From contig JBCBJX010000034.1 in the NCBI GenBank assembly GCA_038522735.1, positions 1 through 27,816 on the forward strand: 27,816 nucleotides of DNA, in the 5' to 3' direction. This document shows, piece by piece, positions 15,343 through 22,960 of this stretch; position 1 is the stretch's first letter, and every line of letters starts with the position of its first letter. A program made the position numbers and the translations under genes. The notes below the pieces were generated by a model. That model did not search any database. It was not told the origin of the DNA and saw only the letters and a program-made list of their open reading frames with translations. Origin of the DNA: JBCBJX01 sp038522735. GTDB taxonomy: Bacteria > Pseudomonadota > Alphaproteobacteria > Caulobacterales > Parvularculaceae.

Positions 15343-16041
15343 ATGAGCCGACCCCTTATTCTCGTCGTTGAGGACGAAACCGCCATCTCCACCCTGCTGG
15401 AGTACAACCTCGCCAAGGACGGCTATGAGGTCCGCGTCGTCGCAGACGGCGAGGAAGGGCTCCTGCGGATCGAGGAGGACGGGCCGGATCTCGTCGTTCT
15501 CGACTGGATGCTGCCGAAAATCTCCGGCATCGAGGTCTGTCGTCGCATCCGCTCCAAGCCCGAGACCCGCAACGTGCCGGTCATCATGCTGACGGCCCGG
15601 TCCGAAGAAGCCGACCGCGTACGCGGGCTCGATACGGGGGCGGACGATTATCTGACGAAGCCGTTCTCCATGTCGGAGCTCTCCGCCCGGATAAAGGCGG
15701 TCTTGAGACGCATCCGCCCGGCGCTCCTCGACGAGGCGGTGACCTATGGGGACATCCTGCTCGACCGCGCCGCCCACCGGGTCCGCCGCGGGGAATCCGA
15801 AATTCATCTGGGTCCGACTGAATTTCGCCTGCTCGACCATCTCATCCAGCATCCCGGCCGGGTCTTCTCCCGCGAACAGCTTCTGAACGCCGTCTGGGGG
15901 TCCGATGTTTTCGTCGAGGCCCGCACCGTCGACGTCCACGTCGGGCGTCTGCGCAAGGCCCTCAATCAGCACGGGCACAAAGACCCGATCCGGACCGTGC
16001 GGTCGGCGGGGTACGCGCTGGACGCCGGCGAGCTTGGCTGA
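15343..16041 (+). CDS. phoB: Phosphate regulon response regulator PhoB
   Basis: 232-aa OmpR-family regulator. The receiver has Glu10/Asp11, phosphoacceptor Asp54 in VVLDWMLP, LTAR and LTKPF. The PhoB-like DNA-binding domain contains LGPTEFRLLDHLIQHPGRVFSREQLL (wing and HTH) and ends RTVRSAGYALD. The segment WGSDVFVEARTVDVHVGRLRKAL is characteristic of PhoB. It is expected to bind Pho boxes when phosphorylated by PhoR. The start is ATG 15343 with GGAGG upstream; the frame open from 15283 is rejected. It is separated from phoU by the oppositely oriented barrel gene, so it must have its own promoter, which I could not identify. Confidence 0.95.
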   Translation: MSRPLILVVEDETAISTLLEYNLAKDGYEVRVVADGEEGLLRIEEDGPDLVVLDWMLPKISGIEVCRRIRSKPETRNVPVIMLTARSEEADRVRGLDTGADDYLTKPFSMSELSARIKAVLRRIRPALLDEAVTYGDILLDRAAHRVRRGESEIHLGPTEFRLLDHLIQHPGRVFSREQLLNAVWGSDVFVEARTVDVHVGRLRKALNQHGHKDPIRTVRSAGYALDAGELG

Positions 16042-16043
16042 AC

Positions 16044-16071
16044 GAAAAAAGCCGCCCGGCCTCGGGCGGCT
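16044..16071 (-). terminator. Rho-independent terminator of gcrA, possibly shared with phoB
   Basis: AGCCGCCCG (16050-16058) and CGGGCGGCT (16063-16071) form a perfect 9-bp stem with a 4-base loop. Read on the minus strand it is followed by TTTTTTCG, a classic terminator 28 bp after the gcrA stop. On the plus strand it has no U tract, so it would terminate phoB poorly. Confidence 0.85.
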
Positions 16072-16098
16072 CTCATCGCAATCAGTAAGGCGAAGGGG

Positions 16099-16575
16099 CT
16101 ACTGACCGACCGCCCGACGGCCGATGAGGCGGGGCGCGGCCGGCTCGGCGCGGCGCGCGTTGGAGGGCTGAAACGCGATCGCGGCGTGGTAAGCGCAGTA
16201 GGCTTTGCCAGGAGCGGCGGGCTGGCCGCAGAAGTGGAAATCGTCGTCCGTCGGATCGCCGATCGGCCACTTGCACATATTGCCTGAGAGCGTCGCGACG
16301 GTGGCGAGTTCGCCCCCTTCGAGAACCACCGGCGCGTAGCTTTGCTCCGGCAGCGGTTCGAACGCTTCATATTCGTCAGCCGGCGGCAGGATTTCGTCGA
16401 GGCGGCCTTTCTGGGGTTCGGCCGGCGCGGCCCGACCTGAAAGACCGAGCCGATGGACCTTGCCGATTACGGCGTTTCGCGTGACGCCGCCGAGCTTCGA
16501 GGCGATCTGACTGGCGGAGAGACCCTCCGCCCAGAATTTTTTCAAGAGTTCGACACGCTCATCGGTCCAGGCCAT
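16099..16575 (-). CDS. gcrA: Cell cycle regulator GcrA
   Basis: 158-aa GcrA protein, the alphaproteobacterial factor that binds sigma70 RNA polymerase and CcrM-methylated (GANTC) promoters to drive S-phase gene expression. The N-terminal helix-turn-helix MAWTDERVELLKKFWAEG...SASQIASKLGGVTRNAVIGKVHRLGLSGR is nearly canonical. A divergent linker follows, then the conserved C-terminal module MCKWPIGDPTDDDFHFCGQP...YCAYH that contacts sigma70. The start is ATG 16575. The long upstream region (359 bp) contains repeated words and candidate DnaA and CtrA-type sites. No GANTC was noticed in it. Confidence 0.96.
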   Translation of the reverse strand: MAWTDERVELLKKFWAEGLSASQIASKLGGVTRNAVIGKVHRLGLSGRAAPAEPQKGRLDEILPPADEYEAFEPLPEQSYAPVVLEGGELATVATLSGNMCKWPIGDPTDDDFHFCGQPAAPGKAYCAYHAAIAFQPSNARRAEPAAPRLIGRRAVGQ

Positions 16576-16934
16576 GGGGTTCTCCGCTCGCTCGTCCGCC
16601 CTCGACGCCGCCCGCTTTCAGGGTCGTCGCGCCGCTCAAACCAGATATTGTGTCTCGGGATCGGCTGAGGTCCGAAAAGACCCACATCTGGTGTATTGGA
16701 TGCTACGCAGAACAAAATCTGGTGCAAGCCCAAAGTTTTCCACTAGATATAGTTTGTTAGGGGTTTGGTAACGAAATCGTCCGGGTCGCGCATGCAGTTG
16801 TCCCCACTGGAGCAAGCCGGTGGTGAAAAGCGATGGAACTTCAGCGCCTTCATGGAAACCGGCGCCCGTCCACGGCGCGTCGGTTGACCGCGTGGGCCGG
16901 CGACCCCAGCTTACTGCCTCGAAGGAGCCGCCCC
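16576..16934. other. Intergenic region between gcrA and the ABC permease (359 bp)
   Basis: It holds no convincing gene. Seen by eye are ATCTGGTG at 16686-16693 and 16717-16724 (31 bp apart), CCAGAT inverted at 16641-16646, and two DnaA-box-like words, TTTTCCACT (16736-16744) and TTGTCCCCA (16798-16806), each matching 7 of 9 bases of TTATCCACA. TTAG-N7-GTAA at 16757-16771 matches 6 of 8 bases of the CtrA consensus TTAA-N7-TTAA. The middle part (about 16640-16780) is more AT-rich than its surroundings. Promoters for both divergent genes must lie here. Confidence 0.5.
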
Positions 16935-17825
16935 ATGTCCGTCACTGAAACCGCCCCCGTCGCCGCGCCGTCGGCGACGGACGCGCTCGCGTCCCGACCG
17001 GATCGGCCGGAATACGGCGTGCGCCGGTTCGACGGGGTGAACTGGCTGGGCGTCTGGACGCTTTACAAAAAAGAAGTCCGTCGCTTCCTGAAGGTCGCCT
17101 TTCAGACGGTTCTCGCGCCTGTCATCTCGACGCTTCTTTTCCTGCTCGTCTTCGTCGCGGCCTGGGGCGACCGGCCGCCGATCAATGTCGAAGGAACGCT
17201 CGTTCCGTTCCTCGCCTTTCTGCCGCCCGGCCTTATCATGATGGCGGTCCTGAACAACGCGTTCGCGAACTCCTCGTCGTCGCTCATCATCGGCAAGGTG
17301 CAAGGGAACATCGTCGATGTACTGATGCCGCCGCTCTCGGCCTCGGAGCTGACCGCCGCGTTCGTCCTCGGCGCCGCGACGCGCGGGCTCATGGTCGGGG
17401 CCGTGACGGCCGTCACCTGTTATCTGTTCGTCGGTGGCTCTGTCCCTCTGACGATCGCAAGCCCAGCGGCTCTGCTTTTTTTCGCCGTCGCCGCGTCGCT
17501 GATGCTCGCCATGGCCGGCGTGCTGGCGGGGGTATGGGCGGAGAAATTCGACCAGCTGGCGGCGGTGACCAACTTCCTGGTGACGCCCCTCGCCATGCTG
17601 TCGGGTACGTTCTTTTCGGTGAAGGCGGACAATATTCCGGATTTCGTGGCGACGATCTCGCACTTCAATCCGTTCTTCTATGCAATCGACGGCTTCCGCT
17701 ACGGCGTCATTGGGGCGTCGGACGCGCCGGTCCTCCTCGGCGCGGCGGTGATGATCGGCGTCAACGCGGCGCTTTATTTCGTCTGCTATCTGGTTCTGAA
17801 ATCCGGCTGGCGGCTGAAGTCATGA
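16935..17825 (+). CDS. ABC-2 type transporter permease
   Basis: 296-aa inner-membrane permease of the ABC2 family. About six hydrophobic segments follow an N-terminal cytoplasmic region of about 65 residues that ends in the amphipathic TLYKKEVRRFLKVAFQTVLAPVI. Later landmarks are LPPGLIMMAVLNNAF, a short IIGKVQGNIVDVLMPPLSASELT cytosolic loop, and NFLVTPLAMLSGTFFSV...FNPFFYAIDGFRYG, typical of NodJ/DrrB/YadH-like exporters. The start is ATG 16935 with AAGGAG 8 bp upstream; an in-frame ATG at 16833 lacks a site and family resemblance. It overlaps hslO by 4 bp. No ATP-binding subunit is adjacent, so its partner must be encoded elsewhere. Substrate unknown. Confidence 0.9.
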   Translation: MSVTETAPVAAPSATDALASRPDRPEYGVRRFDGVNWLGVWTLYKKEVRRFLKVAFQTVLAPVISTLLFLLVFVAAWGDRPPINVEGTLVPFLAFLPPGLIMMAVLNNAFANSSSSLIIGKVQGNIVDVLMPPLSASELTAAFVLGAATRGLMVGAVTAVTCYLFVGGSVPLTIASPAALLFFAVAASLMLAMAGVLAGVWAEKFDQLAAVTNFLVTPLAMLSGTFFSVKADNIPDFVATISHFNPFFYAIDGFRYGVIGASDAPVLLGAAVMIGVNAALYFVCYLVLKSGWRLKS

Positions 17826-18787
17826 CGCAAACACAGCCGATCGACCCCGCCGCTGGCGGCGAACGCCCGACCGACGACCTCGTTCTGCCCTTCCAGGTCG
17901 GCGAGAGCGCCGTGCGCGGACGGCTCGCACGCCTCGGCGACGTGGTCGACGACGTCCTCCGCCGCCAGAACCTGCCTGCGCCCGTCGCGGAGCTCGTGGG
18001 CGAGGCGACGGCGCTCGTCGCCATGCTCGGCTCCTCACTCAAGTTCGACGGCCGGCTGACCCTCCAGGCGCAGGGCGACGGACCGGTCCCCATGCTTGTC
18101 GCGGATTATGCGGCCGGCGGCGGCGTCCGTGCGACGGCGAGCCTTGCGGACGGTGCTGAAGCGGCGTTGCGCGAAGCCGGCGCCGATCGCGGCCTCGCCG
18201 CCCTCCTCGGCAAGGGGCATATGGCGATGACTATCGATCAGGGTGCGGAGATGGAGCGCTATCAGGGCGTGACGCCCATCGAGGGCGACAGCCTCTCCGA
18301 GGCCGCCATAGGCTATTTCAACCAGTCCGAGCAGATCCCGACGGTGCTCCGCCTCGCCGTCGGCCGCGTCTCCCGTCCGGGGGCTGAGGAGGTCTGGCGG
18401 GCGGGCGGCGTCATGGTGCAGTTCATGCCCGGCGAAGGCGGGACGCGCGAGCGCGGCGAGGAAGTCGTCCTCGCCGACGACGACCAGGAAGCCTGGGACC
18501 GCGCCTCGGCGTTAATGCAGACAACGGAGACGGACGAACTGCTCGACCCGGGCCTCGCCGCCGAGCAGCTTCTCTACCGGCTTTACCACGAGGACGGCGT
18601 CAGGGTGTTCGATCCGGTCGAGGCCTCCTTTTTCTGCTCTTGCTCGCGTCAGAAAATCGCCTCGGTCCTCGCGCGCTATGAGCCCCACGAAATCGCAGAC
18701 ATGGCTGAGGACGGCGTCATCACGGCGAGCTGCGATTTCTGCCGGACCGAATATCGGTTCGACGCGGAGGGTGCCGGCGCGCTATAA
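17822..18787 (+). CDS. hslO: Redox-regulated molecular chaperone Hsp33
   Basis: 321-aa holdase chaperone activated by oxidative unfolding. The N-terminal substrate-binding domain includes VGEATALVAMLGSSLKFDGRLTLQAQGDGPV and the conserved GKGHMAMTID and YQGVTPIEGDSLSEAAIGYFNQSEQIPT segments. The C-terminal redox switch has all four zinc-binding cysteines: Cys272 and Cys274 (CSCS) and Cys304 and Cys307 (CDFC). The start is ATG 17822, overlapping the permease stop (ATGA), so the pair is translationally coupled. A longer open frame upstream (from 17534) lies inside the permease and is a shadow. The length is slightly above that of the E. coli protein, as in other alphaproteobacteria. Confidence 0.96.
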   Translation: MTQTQPIDPAAGGERPTDDLVLPFQVGESAVRGRLARLGDVVDDVLRRQNLPAPVAELVGEATALVAMLGSSLKFDGRLTLQAQGDGPVPMLVADYAAGGGVRATASLADGAEAALREAGADRGLAALLGKGHMAMTIDQGAEMERYQGVTPIEGDSLSEAAIGYFNQSEQIPTVLRLAVGRVSRPGAEEVWRAGGVMVQFMPGEGGTRERGEEVVLADDDQEAWDRASALMQTTETDELLDPGLAAEQLLYRLYHEDGVRVFDPVEASFFCSCSRQKIASVLARYEPHEIADMAEDGVITASCDFCRTEYRFDAEGAGAL

Positions 18788-18823
18788 CGAGCGCGACAAG
18801 GACAACCGATCGGGGAGGCGGCG

Positions 18824-19696
18824 ATGCGGCGGATTACGTGGACTGGTCTCGGACTGGCGGCGCTTGCTGCGGCCTGCGCGAGCGCTCCGCCCCAGCCGCC
18901 GAAAGCGCCTGATCTCGCGGCGATCTATTCCGCGCCGGACGCGCCGTTAGGCGGCTATGCGCTCTACGCCTCGGACGTGCGGTTCGTCGTCGAATACACG
19001 CCGCCCCTGACCGAACCCAACATCGAACATCAGTATCCGATCGGGCCGACCGATCTCGCACGGGAATGGGCCGCGATGCGGCTCCGCCCCGCCGGCGCCG
19101 ACGGCGTTGTGACCGTGACCGTGCTCGACGGATCGGTGGTGGAGACCGACATCGCCTCCGACGGGCGGCTCCTCTCCGGCGTCAAGGATCGTCCGACCCG
19201 GGAGTTCATGGCGACCCTGCGGCTCGCTGTCGATTATAAAGGGCGCTTCGAAGACACCCGCGCCGAGACGACCGTGCGCGGCCGCGTTTCAGTCAACCGC
19301 TATGACAGCGCCGTCGACGCCGAAGAGCGCTACTACGCGACCATGGCGACCATGGCGAAGCGTCTCGATCAGGAGATGGCGAAGGTGATGACCCGGAACT
19401 TTTCGGGCCTCACGCGGACGCCGGGCTCGGGCGACGGGGCCGTCACGCGCGATGGGACATGCCCTGATCCCGTGATCGTCGATCTCGGTCGCGGCGGATC
19501 TCTTCGCGTCGGCTCGCAGCCGGTGGCGGCCGGCGCGCTGCAGCAGGCGCTGACCGAGATCGCGGCGCGCTGCCCCGTGATCGACGCCCTCATCCTCGCC
19601 GCGGACGACGCGCCGGGGCGGTCTGTGATCGAGACGATGGCCGCCGCCCGCGCCGCCGGCCTCCGCCCGGTTCTGGAGCGCCGCGCGGGACTTTAA
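18824..19696 (+). CDS. Putative lipoprotein with C-terminal ExbD/TolR-like domain
   Basis: 290-aa protein with a short signal sequence and a probable lipobox (LAAAC, Cys18; the -3 residue is Ala rather than Leu), then a Pro-rich linker. Residues about 45-205 resemble a lipoprotein family of unknown function: YASDVRFVVEYTPPLTEPNIEHQYPIGPTD and WAAMRLRPAGADG, then a TTVRGRVSVNRYDS strand and a helix with YATMATMAKRLDQEM. After a Gly-rich linker, residues about 220-288 read like the periplasmic domain of ExbD/TolR: VDLGRGGSLRVGSQPVAAGALQQAL... then ADD-P-x-x-x-VIETMAAARAAGLRPV. I know of no characterised protein with this combination. GGGGAGG lies just before the ATG. It follows hslO by 36 bp and may be cotranscribed. 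Function unknown. Confidence 0.75.
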   Translation: MRRITWTGLGLAALAAACASAPPQPPKAPDLAAIYSAPDAPLGGYALYASDVRFVVEYTPPLTEPNIEHQYPIGPTDLAREWAAMRLRPAGADGVVTVTVLDGSVVETDIASDGRLLSGVKDRPTREFMATLRLAVDYKGRFEDTRAETTVRGRVSVNRYDSAVDAEERYYATMATMAKRLDQEMAKVMTRNFSGLTRTPGSGDGAVTRDGTCPDPVIVDLGRGGSLRVGSQPVAAGALQQALTEIAARCPVIDALILAADDAPGRSVIETMAAARAAGLRPVLERRAGL

Positions 19697-19700
19697 GCGT

Positions 19701-21197
19701 TCAAGTGCGCCAGTAACGCGGCGTCAGAAGGACGAGGACGGTGAAGAATTCAAGCCGCCCGAGCAGCATGCCGATCGTCAGCATCCATTTCGCCGCGTCC
19801 GAGCGCCAGTGAACGTCCGAAAGCGTCTGAAAATTACCGGCGGGGCCGACGATCTCGCCGAGTCCGGGTCCGACATTCGCGATCGCCGTCGCCGCCGACG
19901 AAAGCGCGGTGACCGGGTCGAGGCCGAGCATGCCGAGTGCGGCTGCGAGGGCGGCGAAAATCGCGAAATAGACGAACACGAATGAGAGAACCGATGTGAA
20001 ATCGGATTCGCTCAAGGGCCGGCCGTTATAGAAGGCGTTCTTCACCCCGTGCGGATGGGTGAGCCGACGCGCATAAAGCCGGACGGCGGCGAAGGCGATC
20101 TGTAAGCGGAACACCTTCATCCCGCAACTTGTCGAGCCTGCGCAGGCCCCCAGAAACGTAAGGCAGAAGAACCCCGCCACCGCGAATGCGCCCCATCCGC
20201 CGTAATCGGCCGTCGCATACCCCGTTCCCGTCATAACTGAGACGACGTTGAAGAGCGCGAGGCGGACGCCCTCGATCTGCGAAACGCCCTCCGCGACCGC
20301 CGCCGAGGGCGCCGCAAAGGCGACGGCGCCGGCGACGAGGATGAGGAAAAACGGGACCTGCGGGTCCTGCGCCATGCGCCGCCAGCGCCCCCGGGTCGCC
20401 AGCATGAAGACGCCGAAGGGAAGGCCTCCGGTCAGCATAAAGACGACTGCGGCGAGATCCAGCGGAAAAGCCGATCCGGAGAAATGCCCGAAAGAAGTGT
20501 CGTGGGTCGAAAACCCGCCGGTCGAGATGGTCGTCATGGCGTGGGCGAGCGCGTCGAACCCGTCCATCCCGCCGGCCCGATAGGTGATGAGGCAGAGGAC
20601 GCTGAGCGCGACGTAGATGCGCGAGATTTCCGCGGCGATTTGGGAGGCGCGGGGGAGCAGCTGCTCGGAGCGATCGGAGCTTTCAAGGCGAAAGAGCTGC
20701 ATGCCGCCGACGCTGAGGAAGGGCATGACCGCGAGCGCCATGATCACGACGCCGACGCCGCCGATCCACTGCAGCATCGCGCGCCACAGGAGAAAGCCGC
20801 GGGGCGCGTCGTCGAGCCCTGTCACGACCGTCGCCCCGGTTGTCGTGAGGCCGGAAGTCGCTTCGAAAAGAGCGTCCGTATACGACATTTCCATCGGCCC
20901 GAAGGCGAATGGAAGCGCGGCGGCGGAGACGAGGAGGACCCAACCGCCGGTGATGATGAGAAAGCCCGATCTGGCGCTGAGCACGAACTTTCGCCCGGCG
21001 GTCGCAAGGGCGCCGCAGACGCCCGCGAAGACGCAGAGAAGGCTGGAGGATAGAAAGGCGTTCCGGTCGGCGATCGCCGCCGCCGGATTCGCCCGAGCGC
21101 CGGCGTCGATGAGATCGGCGAGCACCGGAAAGATCATCAGTGCACCGAGGGCGGCGAGCAGCACGCTGAGGATATAGAGGACGGGGCGCAGCTTCAT
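19701..21197 (-). CDS. trkH: Trk-type potassium uptake protein TrkH
   Basis: 498-aa integral membrane K+ transporter of the TrkH/TrkG/KtrB superfamily, built from four pore-loop repeats. The selectivity-filter regions are recognisable: TSGLTTTGATVVTG, TTISTGGFSTHD, VMTGTGYATADYG and ATAIANVGPGLGE. It also has the conserved MLQWIGGVGVV and the C-terminal MLLGRLEFFTVLVLLTPRYWR. The length fits TrkH (about 480-500 aa). The NAD-binding regulatory partner TrkA is not in the window. It starts with ATG 21197, 37 bp after the apaG stop, so it may be the last gene of a metZ-apaG-trkH transcript. Its stop is 4 bp from that of the convergent lipoprotein gene. Confidence 0.96.
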   Translation of the reverse strand: MKLRPVLYILSVLLAALGALMIFPVLADLIDAGARANPAAAIADRNAFLSSSLLCVFAGVCGALATAGRKFVLSARSGFLIITGGWVLLVSAAALPFAFGPMEMSYTDALFEATSGLTTTGATVVTGLDDAPRGFLLWRAMLQWIGGVGVVIMALAVMPFLSVGGMQLFRLESSDRSEQLLPRASQIAAEISRIYVALSVLCLITYRAGGMDGFDALAHAMTTISTGGFSTHDTSFGHFSGSAFPLDLAAVVFMLTGGLPFGVFMLATRGRWRRMAQDPQVPFFLILVAGAVAFAAPSAAVAEGVSQIEGVRLALFNVVSVMTGTGYATADYGGWGAFAVAGFFCLTFLGACAGSTSCGMKVFRLQIAFAAVRLYARRLTHPHGVKNAFYNGRPLSESDFTSVLSFVFVYFAIFAALAAALGMLGLDPVTALSSAATAIANVGPGLGEIVGPAGNFQTLSDVHWRSDAAKWMLTIGMLLGRLEFFTVLVLLTPRYWRT

Positions 21198-21234
21198 GGC
21201 GCTGGCGCGTCAAAGCCGCGCGACGGGGCGAGCC

Positions 21235-21657
21235 CTAGTTCACCTGGCGGACTTCATGGGGGCTGTCGAGGGAGAAGGCGGGGATCTCCGCGTCGAAGGC
21301 TTCGCCCCCCTCGGTCTCCATGCCGTACTCGCCGCTCATGAGGCCCGACGGCGTCTGCAGGGGCGCGCCGGAGGTGTATTCGAAAGCCGAGCCGGGCTGC
21401 AGCTGCGGTTGCTCGCCGACGACGCCGTCGCCGCGCACGATCTGGGTGCGGCCGAGGGCGTCGGTGATCCGCCAGGTCCGGGTTCTGAGGCTCACGGCGT
21501 CGGCGCGCTCGTTGGCGATGCGCACCGTATACGCCCAGACGAAGCGGTGATCCTCAGGCTCGGACTGCTCCTCAAGGAATTCCGGCGTCACCGTGATCTT
21601 CACCCCGTGGGTCGTGCGCTCGTACATACCAATACCTGAAAGTTCCATTTCGCTCAT
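21235..21657 (-). CDS. apaG: ApaG protein
   Basis: 140-aa ApaG (DUF525), a fibronectin-type beta-sandwich protein. Conserved segments are HRFVWAYTVRIANE, RTRTWRITDALGRTQIVRGDGVVGEQPQL and PGSAFEYTSGAPLQTPSGLMSGEYGM. ApaG is annotated as a Co2+/Mg2+ efflux factor from mutant phenotypes, but its biochemical role is unsettled. The ATG at 21657 overlaps the metZ stop (ATGA), indicating translational coupling. Adjacency to metZ is recurrent in alphaproteobacteria. Confidence 0.95.
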   Translation of the reverse strand: MSEMELSGIGMYERTTHGVKITVTPEFLEEQSEPEDHRFVWAYTVRIANERADAVSLRTRTWRITDALGRTQIVRGDGVVGEQPQLQPGSAFEYTSGAPLQTPSGLMSGEYGMETEGGEAFDAEIPAFSLDSPHEVRQVN

Positions 21658-22838
21658 ACCGCATTCAAAGCCCGTTCCAAATCGGCGTGGAGATCGCTCG
21701 CGTCTTCCAGGCCGACCGAAAGGCGGAGGAGGCCCGGCGTCACGCCGAGTTCCGCCCTGGCGTCCTCGCCGAGCCGGTGGTGTGTCGTTGTGCGCGGGTG
21801 AGTGGCGAGGGACTTCGCATCGCCGAGATTGTTGGAGATGTCGATGACCTGAAGCGCGTTCAAAAAGCGAAAGGCCGCCTCCTGCCCGCCCGCGACCTCG
21901 AAGGCGACGAGCGTCCCGCCGCCCGCCATCTGCCGCCTGCCGATTTCGTATTGCGGATGATCCTCGCGGCCGGGGTAAAAGACGCGCGTCACGGCGGGGG
22001 AGGCGGCGAGAAGATCAGCAAGGCGCGCCGCCGTCTCCTGCGCCGTGCGAACCCTGAGCGACAGGGTCTCAAGCCCCTTCACGAGCACCCAGGCGTTGAA
22101 GGCGCTCATGGCGGGACCCGTATTGCGCAGGAAGGGCTGCAGCTGGTCCTTCAGATAGTCCTCGTCGTTCATCAGGATCGCCCCGCCGAGGACGCGGCCT
22201 TGGCCGTCGATATGTTTGGTCGCGGAGTAGACGACGACGTTGGCGCCGAGATCGAAGGGCTTCTGGAGGATCGGCGTCGCGAAAACGTTATCGACGACGA
22301 GCCGCGCGCCCGCCTCCCTGGCGATCTCCGCGATCGCGGCGATATCGACGATTTCGAGGGTGGGGTTCGCAGGGCTCTCGAGAAAAAAGACCTTGGTCTC
22401 CGGCCGCGCGGCGGCGCGCCAGGCGTCAAGGTCCGTTCCATCGACGAGGGTCGAGGCGATCCCGAGCCGCGGGCAGAGCTCCTCCACCACATACCGGCAG
22501 GAGCCGAAGAGCGCGCGCGCCGAGACGACGTGGTCGCCTGCGGAGAGGAGCGTCAGCATGGTCGCCGTCACCGCCGCCATGCCGGAGGCCGTCGCCCGGC
22601 AGAAGCGGGCGCCCTCCAAGGCGGCGAGGCGAGCCTCGAAGGCTTCCACCGTCGGATTTGAAAAGCGGGCGTAGATGTAGCCCGGGTCCTCGCCGGCGAA
22701 GCGGGCCGCCGCTTCCTCGGCGCTTTCATAGGCGTAGCCTGAGGTGAGGAATAGGCCTTCGGAGGTCTCCTGAAAGGCGCGGTTCAGTCCGGCGCGCACG
22801 GCGGCGGTCTGCGGTCTGAAGGGGGCGTCGTCGGACAT
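21654..22838 (-). CDS. metZ: O-succinylhomoserine sulfhydrylase MetZ
   Basis: 394-aa PLP-dependent enzyme of the Cys/Met metabolism family. It converts O-succinylhomoserine and sulfide to homocysteine, the direct sulfhydrylation route to methionine. Visible motifs are YIYARFSNPT, ATASGMAAVTATML, the PLP-contact region FFLESPANPTLEIVDIAAIAEIA, DNVFATPILQ, the Schiff-base Lys208 in VVYSATKHIDGQGR, and the C-terminal ATHPRTTTHHRL...LLRLSVGLEDASDL. NPT-GxGR-type details favour MetZ over MetB/MetC, although family boundaries are soft. The start is ATG 22838 with GAGG 7 bp upstream. A 167-bp leader with marked structure precedes it. Confidence 0.93.
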   Translation of the reverse strand: MSDDAPFRPQTAAVRAGLNRAFQETSEGLFLTSGYAYESAEEAAARFAGEDPGYIYARFSNPTVEAFEARLAALEGARFCRATASGMAAVTATMLTLLSAGDHVVSARALFGSCRYVVEELCPRLGIASTLVDGTDLDAWRAAARPETKVFFLESPANPTLEIVDIAAIAEIAREAGARLVVDNVFATPILQKPFDLGANVVVYSATKHIDGQGRVLGGAILMNDEDYLKDQLQPFLRNTGPAMSAFNAWVLVKGLETLSLRVRTAQETAARLADLLAASPAVTRVFYPGREDHPQYEIGRRQMAGGGTLVAFEVAGGQEAAFRFLNALQVIDISNNLGDAKSLATHPRTTTHHRLGEDARAELGVTPGLLRLSVGLEDASDLHADLERALNAV

Positions 22839-22856
22839 CGGTCGACCTCGTCGAAG

Positions 22857-22874
22857 GCCTCGCGTACGCGAGGC
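22857..22874. repeat. 18-bp perfect palindrome in the metZ leader
   Basis: GCCTCGCGTACGCGAGGC is its own reverse complement over all 18 bases. It lies 19 bp upstream of the metZ ATG, next to the ribosome-binding site. It could be a repressor operator or, as RNA, a strong hairpin next to the start region. Confidence 0.6.
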
Positions 22875-22878
22875 GGCT

Positions 22879-22960
22879 CCGGTCTTTTAGCGGTAGAAGA
22901 GACCGGCCCAGCCAATCGCTCGCGCGGCCGCAAGCCGACCGGCCCAAACCCCGCGCGAGG
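22879..22960 (-). promoter_or_regulatory. Candidate SAM-II-like riboswitch in the metZ leader
   Basis: On the minus strand a perfect GCGCGG/CCGCGC stem (22956-22951 with 22927-22922) encloses a loop containing GTTTGGGCCGG and GGCTTGCGG. Downstream comes CCGCTAAAAGACCGG. The order (stem, TTTG, CCGG, CTTGC, stem, GCTAAA) recalls the H-type pseudoknot SAM-II family found before methionine genes in alphaproteobacteria. GACCGG (22884-22879) can pair with CCGGTC in the loop (22942-22937) or with an identical CCGGTC at 22906-22901, giving two exclusive structures. The distance from the stem to GCTAAA is longer than I expect for SAM-II, so the identity is tentative. Confidence 0.4.
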
